DNA from: Lachnospiraceae bacterium
Lineage (GTDB): Bacteria; Bacillota; Clostridia; Lachnospirales; Lachnospiraceae
DNA: 64,000 nucleotides
NCBI GenBank assembly: GCA_900199595.1
Contig: FZRB01000003.1
Coordinates: 124,001-188,000, forward strand
Reading direction: 5' to 3'
Program-made: the position numbers and the translations under genes
Shown here: one piece after another, positions 46,569-55,329 of the stretch
Position numbering within the stretch: the first letter of the stretch is position 1
How the letters are laid out: the number at the start of each line of letters is the position of its first letter
The notes under the pieces: model-generated
What the model was told of the DNA's origin: nothing
Seen by the model: the letters and a program-made list of their open reading frames with translations, nothing else
The model's database searches: none

Positions 46569-47312
46569 ATGACTGAAGTAAAAAAGGAAATCGCAAGAGA
46601 TCTTTTTTTCGAAAGAGAGAACGATATGAAACACCCCTCTTATGACAGTGAGATGGGACTGTATTATCTTGTTGCTGAGGGGAAGATTGAAGAAGCGAAA
46701 AGAGAGATGGCTAATCAGCCAAAACCGAATGATGAAATAAGAGGTGTTCTGTCTGATAATCCTCTCAGAAATGCTATGTATCATCATGTGGCTATGACGG
46801 CTGTTATTACAAGAGTATGTATTAGTAAGGGTATGCCACAGGATCTGGCTTATAAGCTGAGTGATGTATATATCAGAAAGGCTGATAAGCAGAGCAGAGT
46901 TGAGGATATCGACAGAGTTCAGATGGAGACTGTAGAGGCATTTGCTGAGTATATGCATGAGTCCTCCAAGCTGGCAGTACAGTCAAAGCAGATTCTTCAG
47001 TGTGTGGATTATATACGTTCAAATATTCACAGGAATCTTACCGTAACTGAGCTTGCTGAAAAGGTGGCTCTTAATGAAACTTATCTTTCCAAGCTTTTCA
47101 AAAAAGAGATGGGTTGCTCAGTAAGTGAATACATAAGAAATGAAAAGATAGAGGAAGCATGCTGGCTTCTGAAATATTCAGACAAAACAAGTATAGAGAT
47201 TGCGACAGACCTATCATTTTCATCCCACAGCTATTTTATAAGTGTATTTAAAAAGGTTACCGGAACTACACCGAAGGAATACAGAAATCAAAATTACAGG
47301 GAGCTGGTTTAG
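46569..47312 (+). CDS. AraC-family transcriptional regulator
   Basis: 247 residues. The C-terminal ~100 residues hold the two helix-turn-helix motifs of the family: LTVTELAEKVALNETYLSKLFKKEMG and SIEIATDLSFSSHSYFISVFKKVTGTTPKEYR (quoted in family-diagnostic order, positions about 158-240). The N-terminal ~140 residues are helical and charged with no cupin or membrane segment, so the signal is unclear. AAAGGGGG precedes the ATG. The NUDIX gene starts 2 bp after its stop. The long structured leader suggests complex control. Confidence 0.9.
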   Translation: MTEVKKEIARDLFFERENDMKHPSYDSEMGLYYLVAEGKIEEAKREMANQPKPNDEIRGVLSDNPLRNAMYHHVAMTAVITRVCISKGMPQDLAYKLSDVYIRKADKQSRVEDIDRVQMETVEAFAEYMHESSKLAVQSKQILQCVDYIRSNIHRNLTVTELAEKVALNETYLSKLFKKEMGCSVSEYIRNEKIEEACWLLKYSDKTSIEIATDLSFSSHSYFISVFKKVTGTTPKEYRNQNYRELV

Positions 47313-47314
47313 GT

Positions 47315-47875
47315 ATGCTTTTTAGAAAGATAACAAAAAAAGAAGAGGGTAAATTCATTACCCGTTATGATGTGGAATATGAAACAGAGGACGGTAAAGA
47401 AAAGATCTACGAAATGATCAGCCGTAATAATGATATTAATGATTATGAAACTCTTCATGGAGACAGTCCCGATGCCGTTGTACTGATAATGACAACTCCT
47501 GACGGAAGCAGAATTCTGATCAACAAAGAATTTCGCATGGCAGCCGGGATGTGGGTTTATAATTTTCCTGCCGGACTTATAGACGAAGGAGAAACACCTG
47601 AGGAGGCTGCGGCCAGAGAACTTAGAGAAGAGACAGGACTTAAGCTTCAGAGGGTAGATGATATCATTGGACTCAGCTACAGTGCCATAGGATTTTCCAA
47701 TGAGATGAATGTCTGCGTCGTGGGATGCTGTGAAGGAAATATTCAAAAAAGTGATTCTTCATTTGAAGAGATAGAGGCAGCGTGGTATACTAGGGAAGAA
47801 GTTCGTGAGCTTCTAAAAAAAGAACGTTTTGCCGCGCGTACACAGGCCTATCTGTATCTGTGGAGCCGTGGTTAA
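47315..47875 (+). CDS. NUDIX hydrolase, ADP-ribose pyrophosphatase-like
   Basis: 186 residues. The NUDIX box begins at about residue 86 with GLIDEGETPEEAAARELREE followed by TGL, giving all the Gly, Glu and REUxEE residues needed for metal-dependent cleavage of a nucleoside diphosphate linked to another group. The upstream FPAG segment matches ADP-ribose pyrophosphatases. It lies 2 bp after the AraC gene and is probably translated from the same message, although a clear ribosome binding site is lacking. Confidence 0.9.
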   Translation: MLFRKITKKEEGKFITRYDVEYETEDGKEKIYEMISRNNDINDYETLHGDSPDAVVLIMTTPDGSRILINKEFRMAAGMWVYNFPAGLIDEGETPEEAAARELREETGLKLQRVDDIIGLSYSAIGFSNEMNVCVVGCCEGNIQKSDSSFEEIEAAWYTREEVRELLKKERFAARTQAYLYLWSRG

Positions 47876-47884
47876 CATAAAAAA

Positions 47885-47922
47885 GATGACACCTTGAATC
47901 AGGTTCAAACTGTCATCTTTTT
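47885..47922. repeat. Dispersed hairpin repeat, copy B
   Basis: Arms GATGACA and TGTCATC enclose CCTTGAATCAGGTTCAAAC; flanked by A5 and T5. It terminates the NUDIX message and lies 15 bp before the PspA-like start. Almost identical to copy A (18004) and close to copy C (49774). Confidence 0.88.
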
Positions 47923-47936
47923 ACAGGAGAAGGGAA

Positions 47937-48656
47937 ATGGGAATTTTATCAAGATTTAAGGATATAATGGCATCAAATATTAATGCCGTTTTCAAAAAGG
48001 ATGAGAAGAATCCTGAAAAAGCTATAGAGAAATATCTGGTGCAGCTTCGTACGGATCTCGGTCAGGTTAAGGCTGAAACCGCTGCCCATGAAACAGAAGT
48101 AAGACGTGCTAAGATGTCTTATGACGAGAACAGGGCAGAGGCTGCAAAGCTTATGAGATATATTGAAAAGGCAAATGAGGCCGGAAATGCAGCTGATGCA
48201 GGGATATATTCCAGCAAGCTTGATGGAGTAAATCAGGACGGTGTAAGACTTGAACAGAGGTATAATGAAGCCAGGGACAGCTTCGATAAGCTGGCTACCA
48301 TGAATGATAAGCTCAGCACTGATATTACGACTCTTGAAGGAAAGCTGACAGAGATCAAGTCAAAGGTTGAAGCCGCAAAGGCTCAGCAGAAAATGAATCA
48401 GATGGCTGAAAAGGCAGGGGCTGCTAACCCTGATGAGATGTTCAGCAGGATGAATGAAAAAGCAGATTACATCCTCGACAGAGCCAATGCCATGGCAGAG
48501 CTTGAGCATGCATCGCCTGTAAGAGACTTCAGCGAGGTTGAGGATCTGGCTGAAAAATATGATAACATGGGTGATACATTTTCTGGAGGAACAGTAGATC
48601 TGACTGCTGCTCCGGATGAAGAAAACCCTAATGATGGTACGATTGATATTTTGTAA
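47937..48656 (+). CDS. PspA/IM30 (Vipp1) family membrane-stress protein
   Basis: 239 residues, almost all helical, starting MGILSRFKDIMASNINAVF, the amphipathic membrane-binding helix of PspA/IM30 proteins, followed by a KNPEKAIEKYL segment and a long coiled-coil hairpin (~25-160). The family forms ESCRT-III-like rods that protect and remodel the membrane. A C-terminal extension (~195-239) is acidic. GGAGAAGGG precedes the ATG. It is paired with an SPFH/zinc-ribbon gene 29 bp downstream, as in the Bacillus ydjFGHI operon but without ydjG and ydjH. Confidence 0.9.
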   Translation: MGILSRFKDIMASNINAVFKKDEKNPEKAIEKYLVQLRTDLGQVKAETAAHETEVRRAKMSYDENRAEAAKLMRYIEKANEAGNAADAGIYSSKLDGVNQDGVRLEQRYNEARDSFDKLATMNDKLSTDITTLEGKLTEIKSKVEAAKAQQKMNQMAEKAGAANPDEMFSRMNEKADYILDRANAMAELEHASPVRDFSEVEDLAEKYDNMGDTFSGGTVDLTAAPDEENPNDGTIDIL

Positions 48657-48685
48657 TTTCAAATAAATTATAAACGGAGGTAACT

Positions 48686-49732
48686 ATGGGTATTTTATCA
48701 AATCAATTTGCAAATGTAGTTGAGTGGGAAGAGTTTGACGATAGTCTTATCTTCTGGAAATGGACTAACAAGGAGATTAAGAAGGGGTCACGTCTTATCA
48801 TCCGTCCGGGACAGGATGCTATCTTCCTTTATCAGGGGAAAGTAGAAGGAGTTTTTAAGGATGAGGGAGATTATGATATTGAATCAAAGATCATTCCTTT
48901 CCTTTCAACACTTAAGGGCTTCAAGTTTGGATTTAATTCCGGACTCAGAGCAGAGGTTCTCTTCATCAATACAAAGGAATTCACTATTAAGTGGGGAACA
49001 AAGGGACCTATAATGCTTCAGGCTCCTGGCCTTCCTGGTGGTATGCCTGTAAGAGCAAACGGAACTGCAAATGTAAAGGTTTCTGATTATATGACACTCA
49101 TCGATAAGGTTGCAGGTGTTAAGCAGTCTTATTCAATAGAGGATGTTAAGCTTCGTATAGTTACTATTCTTGATCAGCTTCTTATGAAGTGGATATCAAA
49201 AGAAGGCAAGGATATGTTCAATCTCCAGGCCAGTTCATTTGATATCTCAAAGGGTATCCAGGAAGATCTGGATATGGAAATCAGCAAGGACGGTATCTCA
49301 GTAACAGGCTTCAGCATCAATAACTTCAACTATCCGGAAGAGATTCAGCAGAAGATCAATCAGGCTGCAGCTCAGTCTATGGTTGGTGATGTTGGTAAAT
49401 ATACTCAGATGACTATGGTAGATGCTATGGCTGACGGAAAACTCAGTGGTGGCAATTCAACCATGGGAAGTATGGCAGAGATGATGATGGGCGCAACCAT
49501 GGCTAACCAGATGATGGGCAGCATGGGTATGGGACAGCAACAGCAGATGCAGCAGGGCTATGCACAGCAGCCAATGCAGCAGCAGGGTTATGCACAACAG
49601 CCAATGCAGCAGGCTCCACAGCAGGCAGCTCCACAGGCAGCAGCAGGCGCAGGTCCTAAGTTCTGTCCGGAGTGCGGTACACCTACAAACGGCGCAAAGT
49701 TCTGCCCTAACTGCGGTGCAAAGCTCGTTTAA
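48686..49732 (+). CDS. SPFH-domain protein with C-terminal zinc ribbon (YdjI-like)
   Basis: 348 residues. The N-terminal two thirds (~20-240) is an SPFH/virion-core-like domain (DSLIFWKWTNKEIKKGSRLI, RPGQDAIFLYQGKVEGVF), without a membrane anchor. A Met/Gly then Gln-rich low-complexity region (~255-322, repeats of QGYAQQPMQQ) leads to a zinc ribbon with C327, C330, C340 and C343. This architecture matches Bacillus YdjI, which works with PspA in membrane stress response. CGGAGG precedes the ATG. Co-transcribed with the PspA gene; closed by repeat copy C. Confidence 0.9.
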   Translation: MGILSNQFANVVEWEEFDDSLIFWKWTNKEIKKGSRLIIRPGQDAIFLYQGKVEGVFKDEGDYDIESKIIPFLSTLKGFKFGFNSGLRAEVLFINTKEFTIKWGTKGPIMLQAPGLPGGMPVRANGTANVKVSDYMTLIDKVAGVKQSYSIEDVKLRIVTILDQLLMKWISKEGKDMFNLQASSFDISKGIQEDLDMEISKDGISVTGFSINNFNYPEEIQQKINQAAAQSMVGDVGKYTQMTMVDAMADGKLSGGNSTMGSMAEMMMGATMANQMMGSMGMGQQQQMQQGYAQQPMQQQGYAQQPMQQAPQQAAPQAAAGAGPKFCPECGTPTNGAKFCPNCGAKLV

Positions 49733-49773
49733 ATTCGTATAAGCTCGTATAGACAAATTAGTTTACATAAAAA

Positions 49774-49811
49774 GATGACAGTTGAACCAGGTTCAAATTG
49801 TCATCTTTTTT
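49774..49811. repeat. Dispersed hairpin repeat, copy C
   Basis: Arms GATGACA and TGTCATC enclose GTTGAACCAGGTTCAAAT; preceded by TTTACATAAAAA and followed by T6. It terminates the PspA-SPFH message and lies 10 bp before the clpB promoter. Confidence 0.88.
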
Positions 49812-49820
49812 AGTTTCGTG

Positions 49821-49849
49821 TTGACATTGATTTTGTGAAGTGGTATAAC
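49821..49849 (+). promoter_or_regulatory. Promoter of clpB
   Basis: TTGACA (49821-49826), 17-bp spacer, TATAAC (49844-49849). Near-consensus vegetative promoter; the start would fall just before the CIRCE element. Confidence 0.9.
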
Positions 49850-49862
49850 ATACTCAAATAGA

Positions 49863-49889
49863 TTAGCACTCACTAGACGAGAGTGCTAA
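49863..49889. promoter_or_regulatory. CIRCE operator (HrcA binding site)
   Basis: TTAGCACTC (49863-49871), 9-bp spacer, GAGTGCTAA (49881-49889): an exact match to the CIRCE consensus. It lies between the promoter and the clpB ribosome binding site, the standard place for HrcA repression released by heat shock. hrcA itself is not in the window. Confidence 0.97.
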
Positions 49890-49911
49890 CAATGTGAAAG
49901 GAGGATGTATT

Positions 49912-52497
49912 ATGAATGCTGATAAATTTACAAGAAAATCACTTGAAGCAGTAGAAGGCTGCCAAAGAATATGTATGGAATATAATAATCAGGAAGTTGT
50001 ATCTGAGCATCTGCTTTACAGCCTTCTTACTATTGATGACAGTCTCATTAAGAAGCTTCTGGATAAAATGGGAATAGCAACCAGCGCATTTATCGATGAG
50101 GCCGAGATGCTTATTAAGGCAAGACCTCACGTAACAGGTTCTTCTGAGGATATCTACATGGGTCAGGATATAAGCAGGGTTGTACTTACTGCAGAGACCG
50201 AAGCCAAGAAAATGGGTGACGACTATATCTCTGTTGAACACCTTTTCATAGGTCTTATGGATAAGGGCAGCAGCTCTGTTAAAGAACTTATCAAGAAGTT
50301 CGGCATCAAGAAGGATAACTTTATGAAGGCTCTTGCTGAGGTAAGAGGTAACAAGAGAGTGGAGTCCGATAACCCCGAGGACACCTATGATGCTCTTGAG
50401 AAGTTTGGATATAATCTGGTGCAGCAGGCTCGCGAGCAAAAGCTTGATCCTGTTATCGGACGTGATATGGAAATAAGAAATATTGTGAGAATCCTGTCCC
50501 GTAAGACGAAGAACAATCCGGTTCTGATCGGTGATCCCGGAGTTGGTAAGACAGCTGCCATTGAGGGACTGGCTCAGAGAATCGTAAAGGGCGATGTGCC
50601 TGATTCCCTGAAGGATAAGGAGATTTTTGCCCTGGACATGGGGGCTCTCATCGCAGGTGCAAAGTACCGTGGTGAATTTGAGGAAAGACTTAAGACTGTG
50701 CTGGATGAGGTTAAGAAGTCCGATGGTCAGATAATTCTCTTTATCGATGAGCTTCATACTATTGTAGGAGCCGGCAAGACTGATGGCTCGCTGGATGCCG
50801 GAAATATGCTTAAGCCTATGCTTGCAAGAGGAGAGCTTCACTGCATCGGTGCCACTACAGTTGATGAGTACAGAAAATATATTGAAAAGGATAAGGCTCT
50901 TGAGAGAAGATTCCAACCTGTTCAGGTTAATGAGCCTACCGTTGAAGATACCATTTCCATACTTCGTGGCATCAAGAACAGATATGAGGTATTCCATGGT
51001 GTTAAGATAAGTGATAATGCCCTTGTTGCTGCAGCAACTCTTTCGAACAGATATATAACTGACAGATTCCTGCCAGACAAGGCCATTGACCTGGTGGATG
51101 AAGCCTGCGCCATGATAAAGACAGAACTTAATTCCATGCCGGCAGAGGTGGATGAGATCGAGCGTAAGATAATGCAGCTGGAGATAGAAATAACTGCACT
51201 TAAGAATGAGGATGATCATCTGTCTCAGGAGAGGCTTAGCAGTATTGAGCAGGAGCTGGCAGAACTTAAGGATAAGTCAAATTCCATGAAGGCTACCTGG
51301 GAAAACGAAAAGGCTGAGGTGGAGCGTGTCAGAACCCTGCGTGAAGAGATAGAAAATGCAAAGGATGACCTGGAGATAGCCCAGAGAAAGGGTAACTACG
51401 ATAAGGCTGCAGAACTTCAGTATGGTAAGATTCCTGAACTCCAGAAAGAACTGGAAGCACTTGAAAACAGTTCGGCAGTTAAGGAAAGACAGCTGCTTCA
51501 CGAAAATGTAACAGAGGAAGAGATAGCTAAGATCATTTCCAAGTGGACCGGCATACCGGTTGCCAAGCTTTCGGAGTCAGAGAGGAATAAGACTCTCCAT
51601 CTGGCAGATGAACTTCATAAGAGAGTTGTGGGTCAGGACAGCGCCGTATCCCTTGTAAGCGAGGCTATTATCAGATCCAAGGCAGGTATAAAGGATCCTA
51701 CAAAGCCTATCGGTTCCTTCCTGTTCCTGGGACCTACCGGAGTAGGAAAGACTGAGCTGGCAAAAACACTGGCAGAGGCTCTCTTTGATAATGAATCAAA
51801 TATCGTACGAATTGATATGAGTGAATATATGGAGAAGCACAGCGTATCACGTCTCATCGGAGCGCCTCCGGGATATGTAGGCTATGATGAAGGCGGACAG
51901 CTGACGGACGCTGTAAGGAGAAGTCCATACTCGGTAGTTCTTTTTGATGAAGTGGAAAAGGCACATCCGGATGTATTCAACATCATGCTTCAGATACTGG
52001 ATGACGGACGTATCACCGATTCTAAGGGAAATGTAGTCGACTTCAAGAACACTATCCTGATCATGACCTCAAACATCGGTTCTGAATTCCTGCTGGAAGG
52101 AATAGATGATGATGGAAATATCAAGGAAGAGGCGGAGAAGCAGGTTACAGATATGCTTAGACTACATTTCAGACCGGAGTTCCTGAACCGTTTGGATGAG
52201 ATAATCATGTTCAAGCCGCTGACTAAAGAAAATATCGCCGGAATAGTTGAGCTTCTTATGAAGGATCTTAACAAGCGTGTGGCTGATAAGGAGATTAAGA
52301 TCGAGCTTTCAGATGCGGCAAGAGAATACGTTATAGAAAACGGTTACGATCCTGTTTACGGTGCAAGACCTCTTAAGAGATTCCTGCAGAAGAATGTGGA
52401 GACACTGGTTGCAAGAGCAATCCTCAGCAACAAGCTCGCTATGGGAGACACCGTTTTAATCGACACCGAAGACGGCCAGCTGGTCTTTAGAAAATAG
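49912..52497 (+). CDS. clpB: ATP-dependent disaggregase ClpB
   Basis: Hsp100 chaperone that pulls proteins out of aggregates with DnaK. It has an N-terminal Clp repeat domain, first AAA+ domain with GDPGVGKT, a long coiled-coil M-domain (about 405-525), and a second AAA+ domain with GPTGVGKT. No IGF/VGF ClpP-docking loop is seen after the second sensor, unlike the ClpC-like protein at 13607. The frame opens at GTG 49894, but AAAGGAGG fits the ATG at 49912, giving 861 residues. Controlled by a perfect CIRCE element. Confidence 0.96.
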   Translation: MNADKFTRKSLEAVEGCQRICMEYNNQEVVSEHLLYSLLTIDDSLIKKLLDKMGIATSAFIDEAEMLIKARPHVTGSSEDIYMGQDISRVVLTAETEAKKMGDDYISVEHLFIGLMDKGSSSVKELIKKFGIKKDNFMKALAEVRGNKRVESDNPEDTYDALEKFGYNLVQQAREQKLDPVIGRDMEIRNIVRILSRKTKNNPVLIGDPGVGKTAAIEGLAQRIVKGDVPDSLKDKEIFALDMGALIAGAKYRGEFEERLKTVLDEVKKSDGQIILFIDELHTIVGAGKTDGSLDAGNMLKPMLARGELHCIGATTVDEYRKYIEKDKALERRFQPVQVNEPTVEDTISILRGIKNRYEVFHGVKISDNALVAAATLSNRYITDRFLPDKAIDLVDEACAMIKTELNSMPAEVDEIERKIMQLEIEITALKNEDDHLSQERLSSIEQELAELKDKSNSMKATWENEKAEVERVRTLREEIENAKDDLEIAQRKGNYDKAAELQYGKIPELQKELEALENSSAVKERQLLHENVTEEEIAKIISKWTGIPVAKLSESERNKTLHLADELHKRVVGQDSAVSLVSEAIIRSKAGIKDPTKPIGSFLFLGPTGVGKTELAKTLAEALFDNESNIVRIDMSEYMEKHSVSRLIGAPPGYVGYDEGGQLTDAVRRSPYSVVLFDEVEKAHPDVFNIMLQILDDGRITDSKGNVVDFKNTILIMTSNIGSEFLLEGIDDDGNIKEEAEKQVTDMLRLHFRPEFLNRLDEIIMFKPLTKENIAGIVELLMKDLNKRVADKEIKIELSDAAREYVIENGYDPVYGARPLKRFLQKNVETLVARAILSNKLAMGDTVLIDTEDGQLVFRK

Positions 52498-52512
52498 TCA
52501 TCTTTTTCAGTT

Positions 52513-52541
52513 TTGACACGAATGTCACATTATAGTAAAAT
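52513..52541 (+). promoter_or_regulatory. Promoter of the rubredoxin gene with an overlapping dyad
   Basis: TTGACA (52513-52518), 17-bp spacer, TAAAAT (52536-52541). The -35 element overlaps an inverted repeat TGACA-N4-TGTCA (52514-52527), which could be an operator. Confidence 0.65.
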
Positions 52542-52574
52542 ATACGTGTATAAATAATTGAGGAGGTACAACCT

Positions 52575-52730
52575 ATGGACAAGTATGTTTGCCCTTGCGG
52601 CTATGAGTATGATCCGGCTATTGGGGATCCGGACAGCGGTATTGCACCGGGAACAGCATTTGAGGATATACCTGATGACTGGGTATGCCCGATCTGTGGA
52701 TTAAGTAAGGATATGTTTAATAAGGCTTAG
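52575..52730 (+). CDS. Rubredoxin with an unusual CxCG first ligand loop
   Basis: 51-residue iron protein for one-electron transfer in anaerobes, often in oxygen or peroxide detoxification. The family core [18 protein letters not shown] and [13 protein letters not shown] is intact and gives two Cys ligands at C38 and C41. The first pair reads VCPCGY (C6, C8) rather than the canonical CxxCG, one residue shorter. GAGGAGGT lies 8 nt before the ATG. It has its own promoter and terminator. Either a natural ligand-loop variant or a 3-bp deletion. Confidence 0.93.
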   Translation: MDKYVCPCGYEYDPAIGDPDSGIAPGTAFEDIPDDWVCPICGLSKDMFNKA

Positions 52731-52766
52731 ATCAAGTAACCCTTTTATATTTTAAAGAAATGTGAT

Positions 52767-52805
52767 AAAATATCGGTTGGTTGTTTTTCAACTGACCGAT
52801 ATTTT
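52767..52805 (+). terminator. Terminator after the rubredoxin gene
   Basis: 17-bp stem 52767-52783 with 52789-52805, mostly perfect with one mismatch, TTTTT loop, followed by a T-rich GTTTT. Confidence 0.88.
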
Positions 52806-52818
52806 GTTTTGGACTTTC

Positions 52819-52875
52819 CTGCATTCGGCATAGGGGATGTATACCCCCCGGAGTTCCATTTAAGGGGGAATGCAG
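52819..52875 (+). ncRNA. Structured leader upstream of the phenylacetate-CoA ligase gene
   Basis: An 8-bp closing helix CTGCATTC (52819-52826) with GAATGCAG (52868-52875) encloses a GGGG/CCCC hairpin (52833-52849) and a purine-rich segment. It does not match a riboswitch class I can name. The ligase start is 41 bp downstream. Confidence 0.45.
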
Positions 52876-52916
52876 CTATGTCTGAATAATTAAGTAGGAA
52901 TGGAGGATAATAAAAA

Positions 52917-54233
52917 ATGGCAAAAAAGTTCTTTCAGGAAGAAATCGAAACTATGCCTGTTGAACAGCTGAAAGCTCTTCAGGAAGAAAAGTTCCTTAAA
53001 CAGGTAAAATATGTTTATGATAATAATGAATATTATCGTAATCTCATGGATGAGAAAGGTGTAAAACCTGAGGATATCAAATGTATGGAAGATATCAGTA
53101 AGCTTCCTTTCTTAACCAAGAATGATCTTAGAGAGGCATATCCGTACGGACTTCTCAGCAGACCGGTAAAGGACTGCGTACGTATACATTCAACAAGCGG
53201 AACTACAGGAAGAAGAGTAGTTGCATTTTATACTCAGCACGATCTGGACCTCTGGGCTGAGTGCTGCGCCAGAGCAATAGTTGCTGCCGGCGGTTCTAAG
53301 AAGGATGTTGTTCAGGTAGCTTACGGTTACGGTCTTTTCACCGGTGGTGCAGGACTTCATGACGGCTCTCATAAGGTCGGCTGTCTTACAATTCCTATGT
53401 CATCAGGTAATACAGAGAGACAGATCCAGTTTATGAAGGATCTCAATGCAACAATTCTCTGCTGTACACCTTCTTACGCGGCATACATCGGAGAAAAGCT
53501 TCATGATATGGGACTTACTGCTGATGATATCAATCTTAAGGCAGGTATCTTTGGAGCAGAGCCGTGGACAGAGGAAATGCGACGTACCATAGAGCAGAGT
53601 CTCGGCATCAAGGCTTATGATATCTACGGACTTACAGAGATAAGCGGACCTGGTGTTTCATTTGAATGTGAGGAACAGTCAGGTATGCATATAAATGAGG
53701 ATCACTTCTATGCAGAGGTTATAGATCCTGAGACTGGAGAGGTTCTTCCGGAAGGTACAGAGGGTGAGCTTGTATTCTCATCACTTGATAAGGAAGCATT
53801 TCCACTTCTCAGATACAGAACCAGAGACCTTGTAGTTCTCAAGAGAGAGAAATGTTCCTGCGGACGTACACATATCAAGATGTGCAAGCCAAAGGGACGT
53901 TCAGATGATATGATGATCATCCGCGGTGTAAATGTATTCCCTTCACAGATAGAAACAGTTCTTCTGAAGACCGGATATACACCGAACTATCAGATAATGG
54001 TAGATCGTATCGGAAGTGAGGATACATTTGATATAAATGTTGAGCTTTCTGAGGAGCAGTTCAAGGCTATGAAGGAAGACGAGGATCTTGAGAAGGCAAG
54101 AAAGGCTCTTACAGGTGCCATGGTTCAGATGCTTGGTATCAGACCTAAGATGCATCTTCTTCCACCTAAGTCGATCGTTCGAAGCGAAGGCAAAGCAGTA
54201 AGAGTTGTAGATAAGAGAAAATTACACGATTAA
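52917..54233 (+). CDS. paaK: Phenylacetate-CoA ligase
   Basis: AMP-forming ligase that makes phenylacetyl-CoA or a related aryl-CoA. The P-loop motif is HSTSGTTGRRVVAFYT, followed by YDIYGLTEISGPGVS, and the C-terminal KGRSDDMMIIRGVNVFPSQIE of the PaaK family. Length 438. In anaerobes PaaK homologues often accompany indolepyruvate oxidoreductase genes, but none are adjacent here. GGAGGATAA precedes the ATG; the leader is structured. Substrate in vivo is inferred, not certain. Confidence 0.93.
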   Translation: MAKKFFQEEIETMPVEQLKALQEEKFLKQVKYVYDNNEYYRNLMDEKGVKPEDIKCMEDISKLPFLTKNDLREAYPYGLLSRPVKDCVRIHSTSGTTGRRVVAFYTQHDLDLWAECCARAIVAAGGSKKDVVQVAYGYGLFTGGAGLHDGSHKVGCLTIPMSSGNTERQIQFMKDLNATILCCTPSYAAYIGEKLHDMGLTADDINLKAGIFGAEPWTEEMRRTIEQSLGIKAYDIYGLTEISGPGVSFECEEQSGMHINEDHFYAEVIDPETGEVLPEGTEGELVFSSLDKEAFPLLRYRTRDLVVLKREKCSCGRTHIKMCKPKGRSDDMMIIRGVNVFPSQIETVLLKTGYTPNYQIMVDRIGSEDTFDINVELSEEQFKAMKEDEDLEKARKALTGAMVQMLGIRPKMHLLPPKSIVRSEGKAVRVVDKRKLHD

Positions 54234-54241
54234 TATATATA

Positions 54242-54276
54242 GCCTTCCCTGAAAAGGGAAGGCGGCGTATAGCGCC
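54242..54276. repeat. Double-hairpin intergenic repeat
   Basis: Perfect hairpin GCCTTCCC (54242-54249) / GGGAAGGC (54256-54263) immediately followed by GGCG (54264-54267) / CGCC (54273-54276) and TGATGAGG. The form resembles a GC-rich two-hairpin repeat I recall from gut Clostridia genomes. A diverged copy may lie at 62229. Confidence 0.6.
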
Positions 54277-54312
54277 TGATGAGGTATGATTAACTCATAA
54301 AAAGGACAAACA

Positions 54313-55302
54313 ATGAACAAAAAAACCAAGTACATTTTAATATTTGCAGTTTTACCGGTTGCGCTCGTGACGGTATTTTTTTTATCTATGTATCTGGATG
54401 AAAAAAAGAGATCGTCAGAAGAAGCCAGTACTGAATCTTCAACAACGGAAATGAGCAGGGAAGAACGAATTAATGCCATGCTCCTTGAAGAATATCAGAA
54501 ATCACAGTCTACCAGAGAGTTTGTTGAAGAAACTACAGAAGCACCGGTACTTTCCAAGGATGATGCAGAATACGATGACATGATAGACGGAACCGATTCA
54601 AGCGACGTGTCAGGCGGAAGCGAGGTATACGGAGAGGATGAACTTTCGGCTGAGGATGAAGCTCTTATAGCATCCCTGGAGGAAGAGGCAAGGAAGAACA
54701 GCTATTCAGCTATTGATTATAACGGAATCAGTATCGTTACCGGTATGAATCAGGTTGCTCTGAATGGACAGTACGTTCTCGGTCTTACCGATGCCGAGCT
54801 GAATGCGCCACATCCGCTGTTTCTTCAGTATGATCCAAGATGGGCTGCATATCCCTACGGACTTGGAACCATGCAGTCATCAGCCTGCGGTCCCACCAGT
54901 CTGTCAATGGTCATAACGGGATTAACTAACATAAGCAACGCGTCACCGCCTATGGTAGCTACCTACAGTATGAACCACGGCCATTATGTTCCGAATCAGG
55001 GAACTGCCCATACTCTTTTTACAAGCGGTGCTCCGGATTTCGGTCTTTACTGTTCAAAGGTTTCAGTTACAGAAACTGATATGAAGGCACATCTTGATAA
55101 CGGTGAAATGCTTATCCTGGCCATGCACTATGGTAATTTCACCCACTCGGCGGCAGGACATTTCATAGTTGTTTATGGATATAACCAGAACGGTTTCATG
55201 GTTAATGATCCCGGTTCTTATGAGAGAAGTACAAAGTACTGGCCTTTCAGTGTCTTTGGAAATGAAGCAGATAACATCTATGGATTTGGAGTAGCTTATT
55301 AG
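54313..55302 (+). CDS. Membrane-anchored C39-like cysteine peptidase
   Basis: 329 residues. One N-terminal membrane span (~8-25), an acidic Ser/Glu/Thr-rich linker (~30-130), and a C-terminal papain-like domain of the peptidase C39-2 type facing outward. The catalytic residues are C192 in SACGPTSLSM, H283 in AAGHFIVVYGY, and the Asn/Asp of VNDPGS near 301. Such domains cleave peptides or act in wall turnover or peptide signalling; the substrate is unknown. AAAAAGGAC precedes the ATG. Confidence 0.88.
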   Translation: MNKKTKYILIFAVLPVALVTVFFLSMYLDEKKRSSEEASTESSTTEMSREERINAMLLEEYQKSQSTREFVEETTEAPVLSKDDAEYDDMIDGTDSSDVSGGSEVYGEDELSAEDEALIASLEEEARKNSYSAIDYNGISIVTGMNQVALNGQYVLGLTDAELNAPHPLFLQYDPRWAAYPYGLGTMQSSACGPTSLSMVITGLTNISNASPPMVATYSMNHGHYVPNQGTAHTLFTSGAPDFGLYCSKVSVTETDMKAHLDNGEMLILAMHYGNFTHSAAGHFIVVYGYNQNGFMVNDPGSYERSTKYWPFSVFGNEADNIYGFGVAY

Positions 55303-55329
55303 TATTAGTTTTAGCTAAGATTAAGCAAT

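Noticed and set aside
49939-51219. 426-codon minus-strand frame
   Set aside because: It lies fully inside clpB, whose plus-strand product has both Walker motifs and a CIRCE-controlled start.
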